From the NCBI GenBank assembly GCA_963377175.1, contig CAUJNA010003808.1, forward strand, positions 248,001-312,000: DNA of 64,000 nt, read 5' to 3'. The position numbers and the translations under genes are program-made. Position 1 is the stretch's first letter, and the number at the start of each line of letters is the position of its first letter. Shown one piece after another: positions 9,320 through 18,840 of the stretch. This stretch comes from Effrenium voratum (lineage: Eukaryota > Sar > Dinophyceae > Suessiales > Symbiodiniaceae). The notes beneath the pieces are model-generated. The model was not told the origin of the DNA. It saw only the letters and a program-made list of their open reading frames with translations, and ran no database searches.

Positions 9320-9886
9320 ATGTCGTCTGAACACGAGAGCACGGTGATTTTCGGCGGTCGGGCTGACCTTCGCGCAGAGCGGAAACGCAAGCGTGATGAG
9401 TCGGGGGACTGGGACAAGCTTAGCCACCCAGACTTGCGGAGCATTCTGCAGCAGAAGGAGCGGCTTGGAAACATTTTGATGAAGTATTACCCCACGCTCC
9501 TCCATTTACCTGCGGATGCCATGCCTGAGACACCGCCTGTTGGCAACCCTTCCTACACGGTCAAGCCTGCAGGATGCTGCAAGATTATGGTTAAGCTGGA
9601 CAACTCAAGCTTTGTGGTGAAAGGCCTTGGACAATCACAGAAGTTTGGCTTCGGGATGAAGTTCTACGTGGGGAGTGCCGACGATTTGCCACTGAGTGAG
9701 CGAGTTATGCCAGGGCTTGTCGCAGTGGCTTGGGCAGAGGCCCAGGTCCTGGCAAGGAAGTGGCAGCAGATTCCGAGCAACCTGATGTCTCGCCCAGCTG
9801 CGATGCAACAACTGAGCCATCCCCCAAGGATGCCTCTTCCGGAAGCGAAACAGGCTTGGGAGCAGTTCAGCCCTGATCGACTTTGA
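9320..9886 (+). CDS. Hypothetical protein, 188 aa
   Basis: Open frame of 188 codons from ATG 9320 to TGA 9884-9886. The N-terminus MSSEHESTVIFGG is followed by a basic stretch with ERKRKRDES (a possible nuclear localisation signal), a central region with VKPAGCCKIMVKLDNSSFVV, and a Pro/Met-rich C-terminus. I do not recognise the family. It is the last gene of the plus-strand run, and a perfect hairpin follows 30 bases after the stop. Confidence 0.6.
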   Translation: MSSEHESTVIFGGRADLRAERKRKRDESGDWDKLSHPDLRSILQQKERLGNILMKYYPTLLHLPADAMPETPPVGNPSYTVKPAGCCKIMVKLDNSSFVVKGLGQSQKFGFGMKFYVGSADDLPLSERVMPGLVAVAWAEAQVLARKWQQIPSNLMSRPAAMQQLSHPPRMPLPEAKQAWEQFSPDRL

Positions 9887-9916
9887 CTCCAGTACAGATT
9901 GGATCAGGTGTTCAAA

Positions 9917-9936
9917 CAACTGCGCCCCCGCAGTTG
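9917..9936 (+). other. Gene-border hairpin (family 1), 3' of stop
   Basis: CAACTGCG-CCCC-CGCAGTTG: 8-bp perfect stem, 30 nt after the TGA at 9884-9886. Confidence 0.8.
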
Positions 9937-10259
9937 GATGCCTTGCTGTTTTCCCAAACGGTGGTTTTTGCAAGCTGCAATTGCTGCTTGCTTCTTAGTA
10001 GCAACATGGTCGGGGAGACATGCAATTGACATGTCGCGGGGAAAGCTGAGAGTCTGAAAAGGAGCCCGCGTGAGTTTCAACAGCCACTGCGTGTTCATGT
10101 GTTTCTCAGACCTTCCACATCAGAAGGCCAGCCATGCCTGCCAGAGGCGCCAGAGCTCCTTTCGGCAATTGAATTGTTGAAGCCCCCCGAGGGTCACTCT
10201 GCGCAAAAGATGGGGGCAGGCGGGATTTGAACTCCCTTGCTCCCTCTGTGGCAACTTCG

Positions 10260-11215
10260 GGGCCTGAACCCGGCCCAAATTTTGAACAAGTCTTCGGAGC
10301 CAACAAGGAGAGTTTTTCCAGCTTGAAAACAATTTAGAGCCTGAACCCGGGGCCCAAATGGAACAGCTTTTCGGGGCCCGAATCCGGGACCCGAATGGAA
10401 CAGCTTTTCGGGGCCCGAATCGGGGCCCGAATCAAACAACTTTTCGGGGCCCGAATCCGGGACCGAAAGGAACAGCCCGAATCGGGGCCCGAATCGAACA
10501 ACTTTTCGTGGCCCGGGGCTCTTGGCTGTGGATGTTTCTCCAGGGGCTCTTTGGAGGCCACACATTTGTGTCCACCAGCCATCTTTTCGGGGCTCGAATG
10601 GTATACGACTTTTCGGGGCCCGAATCCGGGACCCGAATGGAACAGCTTTTCGGGGCCCAAATCGGGGCCCGAATCGAACAACTTTTCGGGGCCCGGGGCT
10701 CTTGGCTGTGGATGTTTCTCCAGGGACTCTTTGGATGCCACTGTTTCAATCTGCACATTTGTGTCCACCAGCCATCTTTTCGGAGCCCGAGTGGTATACG
10801 ACTTTTCGGGGCCCGAATCCGGGACCCAAATGGAACAGCTTTTCGGGGCCCGAATCGGGGCCCGAATCGAACGACTTTTCGGGGCCCGGGGCTCTTGGCT
10901 GTGGATGTTTCTCCAGGGGCTCTTTGGAGGCCACCGTTTCAATCTGCACATTTGTGTCCACCAGCCATCTTTTCGGGGCTCGAATGGTATACGACTTTTC
11001 GGGGCCCGAATCCGGGACCGGAATGGAACAGCTTTTCGGGGCCCGAATCGGGGCCCGAATCGAACAACTTTTCGGGGCCCGGGGCTCTTGGCTGTGGATG
11101 TTCCTCCAGGGGCTCTTTGGAGGCCACCGTTTTAATCTGCACATTTGTGTCCACCAGCCATCTTTTCGGGGCCCGAATGGAATGACTTTTTGGGCCCGAG
11201 CCCAGTGCCCGAATG
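10260..11215 (+). repeat. ~193-bp tandem array (TTTTCGGGGCCCGAATC words)
   Basis: A unit containing CTCTTGGCTGTGGATGTT recurs at 10519, 10699, 10892 and 11085, giving periods of 180, 193 and 193 bp. Within each unit a shorter word TTTTCGGGGCCCGAATC is repeated four to five times. Because the period is close to a multiple of three on average and stops are rare, long frames are open on both strands; I treat them as by-products. The left edge continues as degenerate GGGGCCTGAACCCGG words to about 10260. Confidence 0.9.
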
Positions 11216-11640
11216 GTAGTTTTTTTCTTGTGGTGCTTGAATACTTTGTGCAAGTTGGACTTTTTTGTTTTTTGGGGATCTAAAGCTTGACTTGCCGGTA
11301 GTTGAACCTTTCGACCATTGACAAACTCTTATGGGCCAGCATTGAAAAGATCTGGGCAGGGGGTGGACTCTCGCTACTTTCTTTGTCAAGCTCCAGCCGC
11401 CTGACTTCACGTCGCCGTTGCCAAAGAGGGCGTGCCATGGTTGTGATAATAAAGAGCGAGCTGGGGGAGATGAAGAACACCAAGAAGCTGCAGGCCGACC
11501 CCGTGAATGTCAAAACTGCAACTAAGAGACGGCAGCTTGGAATAACAGTTCAGTCAATAATTGTAGTGTGTGTTTTATTATCTCTTCAACTGTGTTCTTG
11601 AGCCTGCCCAAAACATCTTTGCAAACTGCACTGGGCCAGG
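11216..11640. other. No supported gene
   Basis: Between the tandem array and the coiled-coil exon there are only short frames without motifs. The T-rich stretch around 11220-11275 and TTATTATC-rich stretch around 11565-11585 may be intronic. Confidence 0.4.
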
Positions 11641-11988
11641 TACGAGAACAACCGGACCTGCAACATCCGTGTGCGACTCACCAAGGAAGAACTATTGAAG
11701 CTCCAAAACCATGATGAATTGCTTGCTGAAGTAGATCGGCTGCGGCTGGACAATGACTCCATGAAGAAAGAATTAGATTTCTGGACCAAAAGCACTACCA
11801 TGGGTGCACGGGACTGGTGTGACCGTATCCGCCAGGCTGAGCAGAAATTCCGTGAAGCAGCTGAAAAGAACGCGCGGCTTGAAGAGGCCCTGCGTGAATT
11901 AAACAGCAAGTTGGACCAGCTTGCGCTTATGACAAACTGCGCTCGCGCAGTTTGTTTTGAGGCGAAAGCAGCCAGCGCCAGTGCCTGA
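11641..11988 (+). CDS. Coiled-coil exon, hypothetical
   Basis: A plus-strand frame that begins at a likely 3' splice site (GGCCAG before 11641) rather than an ATG. It encodes RLTKEELLKLQNHDELLAEV and about 100 further residues dominated by Leu, Glu, Lys and Arg with heptad spacing, so a coiled coil is likely. The frame passes through a perfect hairpin at 11932-11955 and stops at 11986-11988. Upstream exons were not identified. The function is unknown. Confidence 0.5.
   Translation, partial: YENNRTCNIRVRLTKEELLKLQNHDELLAEVDRLRLDNDSMKKELDFWTKSTTMGARDWCDRIRQAEQKFREAAEKNARLEEALRELNSKLDQLALMTNCARAVCFEAKAASASA
11932..11955 (+). other. Family 1 hairpin at end of coiled-coil exon
   Basis: ACAAACTGCG-CTCG-CGCAGTTTGT: 10-bp perfect stem, within the last 20 codons of the frame. 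Confidence 0.8.
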
Positions 11989-12307
11989 GGCAAACCTGGC
12001 AGCTGCCATATGACGGGGTCTCACTGGCGCTGTCCAGCTGTATCTCTTGTCCATTGGCATGGGGCAATGCCGGAAAAAAAGAGAGCAGCTGCGCGTTCAC
12101 GGCCTTTTGCTTCTTGCTTATCGGCTGCTAAGGTGGCCAACGATTGTAACCAGTAGGCTGCCAAGTTCCCCCGCTGCATGTTTCTGCCCAAGCGGATCCC
12201 GCCCCTTCCCTCTTGACTTTCTTCTTTGGGGTCCTTTTGGCCATGCAGCAACGCAAGTCAAGTTCAAGCCACCTCGGAGTAAGAGCGCATCCCAAAATTC
12301 TTCCCCC

Positions 12308-12462
12308 CCCCCCTCCCTCCCCAAGATTTTCGGCAAAAAAAACCTTTCCGGAAAAACGGATTGTTTTGACAAAGAACGCGCGCGCGAAAAAACAAGGTTT
12401 TCGGTCCAAAAAAAGCACACAAAAAAAGGCATAAAAAGCATGTCCTTAATGACCAGCCAGCT
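12308..12462 (+). repeat. Dispersed repeat (second copy at 39003-39162)
   Basis: The block from CCCCTCCCTCCCCAAG through TTTTCGGCAAAAAAAACC and a (CG)n patch to TTAATGACCAGCCAG is nearly identical to 39003-39162 in the same orientation. Both copies adjoin the end or start of a minus-strand coding region, and both extend that region with an identical hydrophobic peptide. Confidence 0.9.
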
Positions 12463-12837
12463 CAAGCGTCGGACCAATGCAAAATCACGGACTTGCAGCG
12501 TTTTGCGCTGGGCGTGCGCCGCGGCAGCGTTGCCGTCAGCTAGGTGGTCAGTAATGGCCCATTCCGTGCACTGCTGCAAAGTGTCAAATGCAGCAGAGCT
12601 AAGCTTCAGCTCATGTGATGAGTTCGACTCATCAGCAAGCCGGCGTAATATATCTTTAGTCAACCTAGCGAAGGCCACCCTGGGTATCAAAAAAGGGGGA
12701 CACCGGCCACTCTGCAGCCGACGGATCTCATCATTTACATGCGCCACGTACTTGCGGGTTTTGTTGGCACCTTTTGGCACAGCGGCTGCCTTGGCCAGCA
12801 TCTTGGGTCGTGACCAAGCGCGACCCGCCCCGGCCAT
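12463..12837 (-). CDS. Divergent histone H3-fold protein
   Basis: Starting at the ATG at 12837, 125 residues align with histone H3. After a short basic tail that lacks the usual ARTKQ start, the segment with EIRRLQSGRCPPFLIPRVAF matches the alpha-N/alpha-1 region (EIRRYQ...LIRKLPF in H3). ARLTKDI follows, then a loop 1 about six residues longer than in H3, then LKLSSAAFDTLQQ for the long alpha-2 helix, HAQRKTLQVRDFALVRRL for alpha-3 and its end. H3 residues such as EIRR, the SSA-x3-LQ pattern and HA-x-R-x-T are kept. The long loop 1 and odd tail recall centromeric H3 variants, but I cannot assign it. At 12462 the frame enters a dispersed repeat, so the natural C-terminus seems to have been replaced. 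Other exons are possible upstream. Confidence 0.65.
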
Positions 12838-12924
12838 GAGTTCCTTGTCAATCTTGATGTCTTCCTGAGCGGGCCAAGTAAGTAAGACATGCACGAGGCA
12901 GAATGATACACCAAAATAATAGTT

Positions 12925-13420
12925 TCAGCGCCCTTTGCTGCAGGCCTCAGCTATGCGTTGAGCAGCTGTGTCCGCGGGAAGGGCTGCGTAGCGCTGAAGG
13001 TCTGCCTCCGCGACTGAGGAGCCCAAGGCTGGAAAAACCGGGCGGGTGTACACACCTGCCGTGTCCATGGTGGTGACCCATCCTTGATCGTCACCCCACC
13101 GAACTTCCTGGCGCCAGACGCTGCCGTGCATTTGCGGGGGCCCCAAAGCCAGAACAATGGCTCCGGCCTGCCACAATGCCACCTTCTCGCTGTCCAAGCT
13201 CACATCCCGGTGCACATGTCGCTCCAGAAGCAGCTCTGCGTGAGGACAAACAAAAAGTTGCCACGTCTCCTGAGACATCGACACGCTGTCCCCAGCGATG
13301 GTTTCCCCAGGTCTGCAGCTGCTCGTCCTGCACATCGTTCTCCTCGCACAGCCTGACCGTCCAAGAATGTTTGGTGCTCAAAGTGATAAAGTCATGAATG
13401 CACCCATGTAGGAAAAACAC
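12925..13420 (-). CDS. Hypothetical protein (two frames)
   Basis: Two overlapping minus-strand frames appear to be parts of one gene: an N-terminal segment with HSWTVRLCEENDVQDEQL (13420 to about 13270) and a longer one with SQETWQLFVCPHAELLLERH to a stop at 12925. The second contains GWVTTMDTAGVYTRPVFPAL, vaguely like an SH3-type beta domain; I do not rely on that. It lies upstream of the H3-like gene on the same strand. No splice border was settled. Confidence 0.4.
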
Positions 13421-13487
13421 TTCTAAAGGAAAAATAGAATGCTACGGTTGCTCAAGCCAGGGCGCCTGACATAGGTCGCCTTCGAAA

Positions 13488-14690
13488 TGACGCGTGCGAT
13501 ACAGCCAGAAAGGCGGCTACTGGCAGCCCGCCATCACCGTGGCCCATCGCTCAGGAGGCCTTGTGGCACGTGGAAACGCACGCGAAGGCAAGCTTTCTGG
13601 CTCGTGCCAAGACTGGCCCTCCCAGGCGACACGCAAGAAGCAAACGAAAGAAAGCTGCAATCCTGCCTCTTCCCAAGGCTTGTGCTCACCCCAAACCTGG
13701 CCGCGCCCAAAAACAAATTGTTTCGGCCCGAAAAATTGTTTTTGCGTCGTCTCTGGCTGCCTCGCTCGCGCCCGACTCTTCACCCCAAGCCTGGCGGTGC
13801 CAAAAAAGAATTCGTTTTGCGCGACAGGTCCGAGATTCGAGCCTCCAAATTTTCCCGCGGGACAAAGTTGAGTCCGACGCATTCGCCGCTGAACCAAGGC
13901 CGGCTTGCTCACAAGCGGGGCTGAAAGCCGCCTTTTCACCTTGGCTGCTCGTCATCAAAATCCGCTAGGCAAAAACAATGTTTACTTCGGCCACAGAAAA
14001 ATTGTTTTTTTTTTCGGTGGTCCAGCTCCAGTTGCCCTCAGCCCTTAGGCTCCCAAGCCCCGCCCGCTCCCCCAAACTTGCGCAGCAAAAAAGCTGAACA
14101 AAATTTCAAAACCTTGCGCTCGCCCTTGCGCCGCCTTCTTTGCCCTGCCTCGTAAAATGCACTCCTTCATCCGGGGCATCTTTTTGAAAATAACATCCTT
14201 ATAAACCGAAAGTCGCGGGTGTTGGGATCGCCTCACTATGAACTAAACCCCCTCAGCCTCTTGAAGACACTCGGCCTTCTTTTATCGAGGCATCGCGACG
14301 TTGCGCGGGTTAAAAAAACCGGCCTTGACTTCAATTCCCCACGCGCCCAGGCTAAATAGGCCCCAAGATGTTACCAGCAAGATCTGGCCCCGTGATTTAG
14401 ACATCTTGCAGCAGTAAGTCAAACTGTCAACTAACCCAAACTGCTCCGCGGCAACAAACGTCAATCAGGAAGCAAGAGGGCCTAACAGCTCGGCGAAAGC
14501 ACCAAGCACGCTAGGTCTTTGCAACCTGTTTGACGAGAAGCCAACAACTACCCCAAACAATTTCCTGCTTGGGCAAAACTGTAACTTGGAGCCTGGGCCA
14601 CTGAGCGGCGACGGAAATGGGCGTGCCAACCTTGTCACTGGCAGCTCGGCGAAGCGAGCGAGGCAGCCAGAGACGACGCAAAAACAATTT
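13488..14690 (-). repeat. Composite repeat, tandem copy 1
   Basis: This unit repeats at 14760-15930: landmark words (for example GATCTGGCCCCGTGATTTAG at 14381 and 15641) are 1260 bp apart. The first half matches the right arm and spacer of the inverted repeat at 2600-3300, including the tRNA-like module. The second half is the reverse complement of the dispersed repeat seen at 39290-39600, 43853-44230 and 52400-52990. Copy 1 has more small deletions than copy 2. Confidence 0.88.
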
Positions 14691-14699
14691 TTCGGGCCG

Positions 14700-15930
14700 A
14701 AATAAATTGTTTTTGGGCGCGGCCAGGTTTGGGGTGAGCGCAAGCCTTGGGAAGAGGCAGGCGCGTGCGATACAGCCAGAAAGGCGGCTACTGGCAGCCC
14801 GCCATCACCGTGGCCCATCGCTCAGGAGGCCTTGTGGCACGTGGAAACGCACGCGAAGGCAAGCTTTCTGGCTCGTGCCAAGACTGGCCCTCCCAGGCGA
14901 CGCGCAAGAAGCAAACGAAAGAAAGCTGCAATCCTGCCTCTTCCCAAGGCTTGTGCTCACCCCAAACCTGGCCGCGCCCAAAAACAAATTGTTTCGGCCC
15001 GAAAAATTGTTTTTGCGTCGTCTCTGGCTGCCTCGCTCGCGCCCGACTCTTCACCCCAAGCCTGGCGGTGCCAAAAAAGAATTCGTTTTGCGCGACAGGT
15101 CCGAGATTCGAGCCTCCAAATTTTCCCGCGGGACAAAGTTGAGTCCGACGCATTCGCCGCTGAACCAAGGCCGGCTTGCTCACAAGCGGGGCTGAAAGCC
15201 GCCTTTTCCCGTCTGGCCGCTCGGTCTTCAAAATCCGGCTGGGCCAAAAACAATTTACTTCGCCCCGAAAAATTGTTTTTTCGGGGGGTCAGCTCCAGGT
15301 TGCCCTGGCAGCCCGCATAGGCTGCCCAAGCCCCGCCCGCTTCTCCCCAAGACTTGCGCAGCAAAAAAGCTGACAAATGTTCAAAACCTTGCGCTCGCCC
15401 TTGCGCCGCCTTCTTGCGCCTGCCTCGTAAAATGGCACTCTTCCGGGGCATCTTTTTTTGAAAAGTAACATCCTTATTAAACCGTAAAGTCGCGGGTTTT
15501 GGACGGCCCTCACATGACTACCCCTCAGCCTCTTTGAAGACACTTCGCGCTTCTTTTATCGAGGCAGCGCTGACGTTTGCGCGGTTAAAAAACCGGCCAT
15601 GACTTCACCGCGCCAGGCTCAGGCCCCAAGATGTTACCAGCAAGATCTGGCCCCGTGATTTAGACATCTTGCAGCAGTAAGTCAAACTGTCAACTAACCC
15701 AAACTGCTCCGCGGCAACAAACGTCAATCAGGAAGCAGAGGGCCTAACAGCTCGGCGAAAGCACCAAGCACGCTAGGTCTTTGCAACCTGTTTGACGAGA
15801 AGCCAACAACTACCCCAAACAATTTCCTGCTTGGGCAAAACTGTAACTTGGAGCCTGGCCACTGAGCGGCGACGGAAATGGGCGTGCCTTGTCACTGGCA
15901 GCTCGGCGAAACGCCAAGCACACCAGCGAC
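14700..15930 (-). repeat. Composite repeat, tandem copy 2
   Basis: Second copy of the ~1.26-kb composite described at 13488, with the full match to the 2963-3297 arm (14965-15400). Frames open across it on both strands correspond to those in the other copies and are not counted as genes. Confidence 0.88.
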
Positions 15931-15934
15931 AGGA

Positions 15935-16820
15935 TTAGAAGACATCTACCGCGCCAAGGTCAGAACCCAACATGATGGCCTCTTTTGGTAGTAGCCGCAG
16001 TGGTGCCATCGGCGTCCACATGGATCTCAAGAACGGGCCACCACGGTTCCTGGGAGTGAAGGCCCTGGAGGCTGTCTTGGATTCCTGCTCCAACTCCTCC
16101 CATCGCGCAAACGCGTCCTGGGAGTAGTCTCCCCGGTTGGAGTACTTGCCGCTGATCGGGTCATACCTCACCACGGCCAACTTGGCAGAGCGGATGATAA
16201 GAGTGTTCTCCACGGGCCCGTTCGCCACGGCTGCCTCCATCACGGTTTTGATTGAACTTATTTACAGGCTTGGAAAAGGCTGCAAGCCTGCAATTTGTTC
16301 GCGCATAACCGAAACAGCGGGGCACTATCACAATCACAGCAACAATTGGAACAAACTCACGCCAGGCCTTGATCTGACGTTGCTCTTCGCACCGCCCCAG
16401 CGCAATTGGATGCCTTCCCCCTTGTTTAGGCGGTCCCACAACACGACGGGCATCAGCGTGACATCGCCCCAAAAGCGCTGGACCTCCTGCTTGGTCGGCT
16501 TTCGCCCGGCAACCACGAGCCCAGTGGCGTCAAGCCTCTTCGCTGAAGAGGCTGGGCCAAAGATCCGTGTTCCCAGGGCAGTGACCGCCTTAAGGTGGTT
16601 CTTGCCCTGGGCGTGGCAGGGGTTCCAGACCACACCACAGAACTTGCGCCTGGCTCAACTCCGCTTCCGTAAGCGGATCCTTCAGGCCCGCAGGCACGGC
16701 AAGCGCCGCACTCAGCCGCTTCTGGATTGTGACCGCGGCGCCCTCCAAGACCATGCCCAAGTGCTCTGCAAGAAGATCTAAGAACGGTGTTCGCCGTAAG
16801 GTCACCTTCTGGTCCGTCAT
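15935..16820 (-). CDS. Hypothetical protein, three-exon model
   Basis: Three minus-strand segments look like exons of one gene. Exon 1 starts at ATG 16820 (MTDQKVTLRRTPFLDLLAEH). Exon 2 (about 16590-16390) has TALGTRIFGPASSAKRLDAT and FWGDVTLMPVVLWDRLNKGE. Exon 3 (about 16245-15935) has NGPVENTLIIRSAKLAVVRY and stops at 15935. The composition is that of a soluble globular protein; I recognise no family. It begins right next to the duplicated composite repeat. Exon borders were not fixed. Confidence 0.5.
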
Positions 16821-16829
16821 CGCATCCAC

Positions 16830-17915
16830 AACCTCCTTACACGTTTCTTGATCATGGCTCTTCGAATCCTCTTCGCTGCCCTCTTAGGGCCTCTGTCCCT
16901 CTCATTGCGGGCCTTGCTCAGCTTTGCTGGTCAAGGTCGTGTTTCCCAAAGAAGCAGCTAAGGCATCAGACATCCCATCTCATCCACGTGGGATTCCAAG
17001 ACTCTCGTGGATGCGTCAGCCATGCTCATCGCCAACTCGTTCTTGGCCTTCACCTTGCAAAGCTTGGACATCGACATGGCTTTTCCTCCAGGGGCTTTTT
17101 GGTACTAACGTGCTTCTCTTGGCAGGAGCGGCGGCTGCGTGGCAAACGTGAAAAACAACAGCAGTCAGCCCCCAAGTTGCAAGCTGATGCTTGGGGCACT
17201 GTGGTCAGCCCCCGCGAAGAAGATCAGCAATCGCCACTTCGGAGTTTGCGTGTCAGGGGTTCCTTGAAATGTGAAAGCCCTAGTCTAGTCGAGTTTCGCC
17301 GTAAGGCCTTTGGATCTACCCCCGGCACAATCTACAAGATGTTTCAACAGAAGTGGAGCAAGGATTCACGGACTGTCTGGCCTGTAAGTGCAACGAGCTG
17401 CACTGCAAGTAGCACTGCGCCTGCCTAAAACAAACTAGGGCAAGGGGTGACTGGGCGGAGCCTTGGATCGCAGGAGACAGCTTAAAAAATCTACCCTTGA
17501 AAGCGCAGCTACGGTGAAGCGCCTGTTGTCTGCGTACCTGCCATCTTTCGTCTTCGGGGGAATTCGTCTTCAGGGGGAAATCGCCTTCGGGGGGGATTCG
17601 TCTTCGCGTCTTCGGGCATGTGGTTGGGCTTAAGTCTGCTTCTGGGCAATGTGTCTTCACCGCGGACACAATGTAAGAAAAGGCTTTGCTAAGACATGCC
17701 AAGTCCGTATCTAAACAAACCAAATCCGCGTCTTGCCAAACAAGGTCTGGAAGTGTTTGTCTGAACCCACTGACTCTCACCGAATGCTCAGGCAGCAATG
17801 CAAACACGCACGCGCTTGCAACTAAATTGGTAAGGCTGACGCTCGCAATCAAAGGCATTTGTCTAGGCGGGTTGCCATGACAGATGCTCTACAACACTTG
17901 GAAGGACTCAAAGAC
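16830..17915. other. No supported gene
   Basis: Several frames are open on the plus strand (for example one with FRRKAFGSTPGTIYKMFQQK near 17300) but none has a clear start, motif or border. CTTCGGGGG words near 17555-17610 are locally repeated. Confidence 0.35.
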
Positions 17916-17918
17916 TGA

Positions 17919-18085
17919 AAGACGGAAGCTCAGAGGTCTGACGCCTTCCTGTCGATAGCCACGCTGCGTGTAACATGTGGGGCTCGCGCAACTCGGCTGG
18001 TATCACTTGGAGCCTGGCTCTGGGTCAGACGCTGCCTCATCCTTCATCTCCTGCAACATCTACCTCTGGCATTGCCTGCCTGTCG
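17919..18085 (+). repeat. Dispersed repeat with inverted copy at about 43690-43850
   Basis: The stretch from AAGACTGAAAGACGGAAGC through CACGCTGCGTGTAACATG to CTACCTCTGGCATTG is the reverse complement of 43690-43850. Confidence 0.85.
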
Positions 18086-18176
18086 AAAAGGGGATACGTG
18101 ATGCGGTTCCCACAGGCTCACCGCCTGTGCAACCGGACAGGCTGGCGTCGTCCGTCTGGTGATTCTTGTCGTTGTT

Positions 18177-18224
<48 letters not shown>

Positions 18225-18345
18225 GCTGCTGCTGCTGCTGTTGTTGCTTTGTCTAGCCAGCAGCTGCCTGTCGAAAAGGGGATACGTGATGCGGTTCCCA
18301 CAGGCTCACCGCCTGTGCAACCGGACAGGCTGGCGTCGTCCGTCT
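18078..18345 (+). repeat. Direct duplication around a GTT/GCT microsatellite
   Basis: A segment of about 80 bp (CCTGTCGAAAAGGGGATACG to GGCGTCGTCCGTCTG) occurs at 18078-18160 and 18268-18345. Between them lies the GTT tract that turns into GCT (18169-18252). The frames coding for poly-Cys, poly-Leu or poly-Val across it are artefacts of the microsatellite. Confidence 0.9.
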
Positions 18346-18359
18346 GCCCAGAGCTTCCA

Positions 18360-18590
18360 AAAGTATTTAATTAATTTAACAATATCTAATTAAGCTAACA
18401 ATGCTTAAAGTGAATGCTTAATTAAGCGTTTTTCCTTTAATTAAACATTGTTTTTTGTTTTTTGAAGCAAAAATGCTTTAGGAAGCATTGTTTCGTGCTT
18501 AATTAAGCATTGTAGTTTTTATTTAAGCATTGTTCGCTTAATTAAGCATTTTTGTTTTTGTAAAAAACAATGCTTAAATAGAGAGCTTGA
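18360..18590. repeat. TTAATTAAGCATTG palindrome cluster, copy 2
   Basis: AT-rich stretch with a perfect palindrome TGCTTAATTAAGCA at 18496-18509, a near-perfect one at 18535-18548 and many half units (AATGCTTAAA, TTTAAGCATTG). It shares its words and microsatellite neighbourhood with 3680-3782. Confidence 0.85.
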
Positions 18591-18840
18591 TTTTCTATGG
18601 TTCATGGATTTCACAGACATGTCTCGAATTTTACTCCAAGATTGATTGATATATTTTTGCTTGAACGCTGATCTTTGTTTTGCTGAACGTCAAAGGTTTT
18701 TTAACTTGGGGACGATGGACGTGTTGTTTTTTTCCGCAGATTGTTGTTGTTTCTTTTTTTCAAGCATGTTTTTTGAGTATGTGCAGCGGCGTGCATGTGC
18801 CTGCGTAAAGGCAGCAGACGCAGTTGGACCGAGCCCTTGC

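Noticed and set aside
10205..10255. tRNA gene on the minus strand (GGGAGTTCAAATCCC looks like a B box)
   Set aside because: The T-stem does not pair properly, no matching acceptor strand or A box is found within 90 bases, and similar words are part of the neighbouring GGGCCCGAA repeat.
10334..11283. Long proteins on both strands over the 193-bp array
   Set aside because: All are direct translations of the tandem repeat, with several frames open at once and no start or border signal.
18159..18393. Poly-Val, poly-Leu and poly-Cys membrane-like proteins
   Set aside because: They are three frames of the same GTT/GCT microsatellite.
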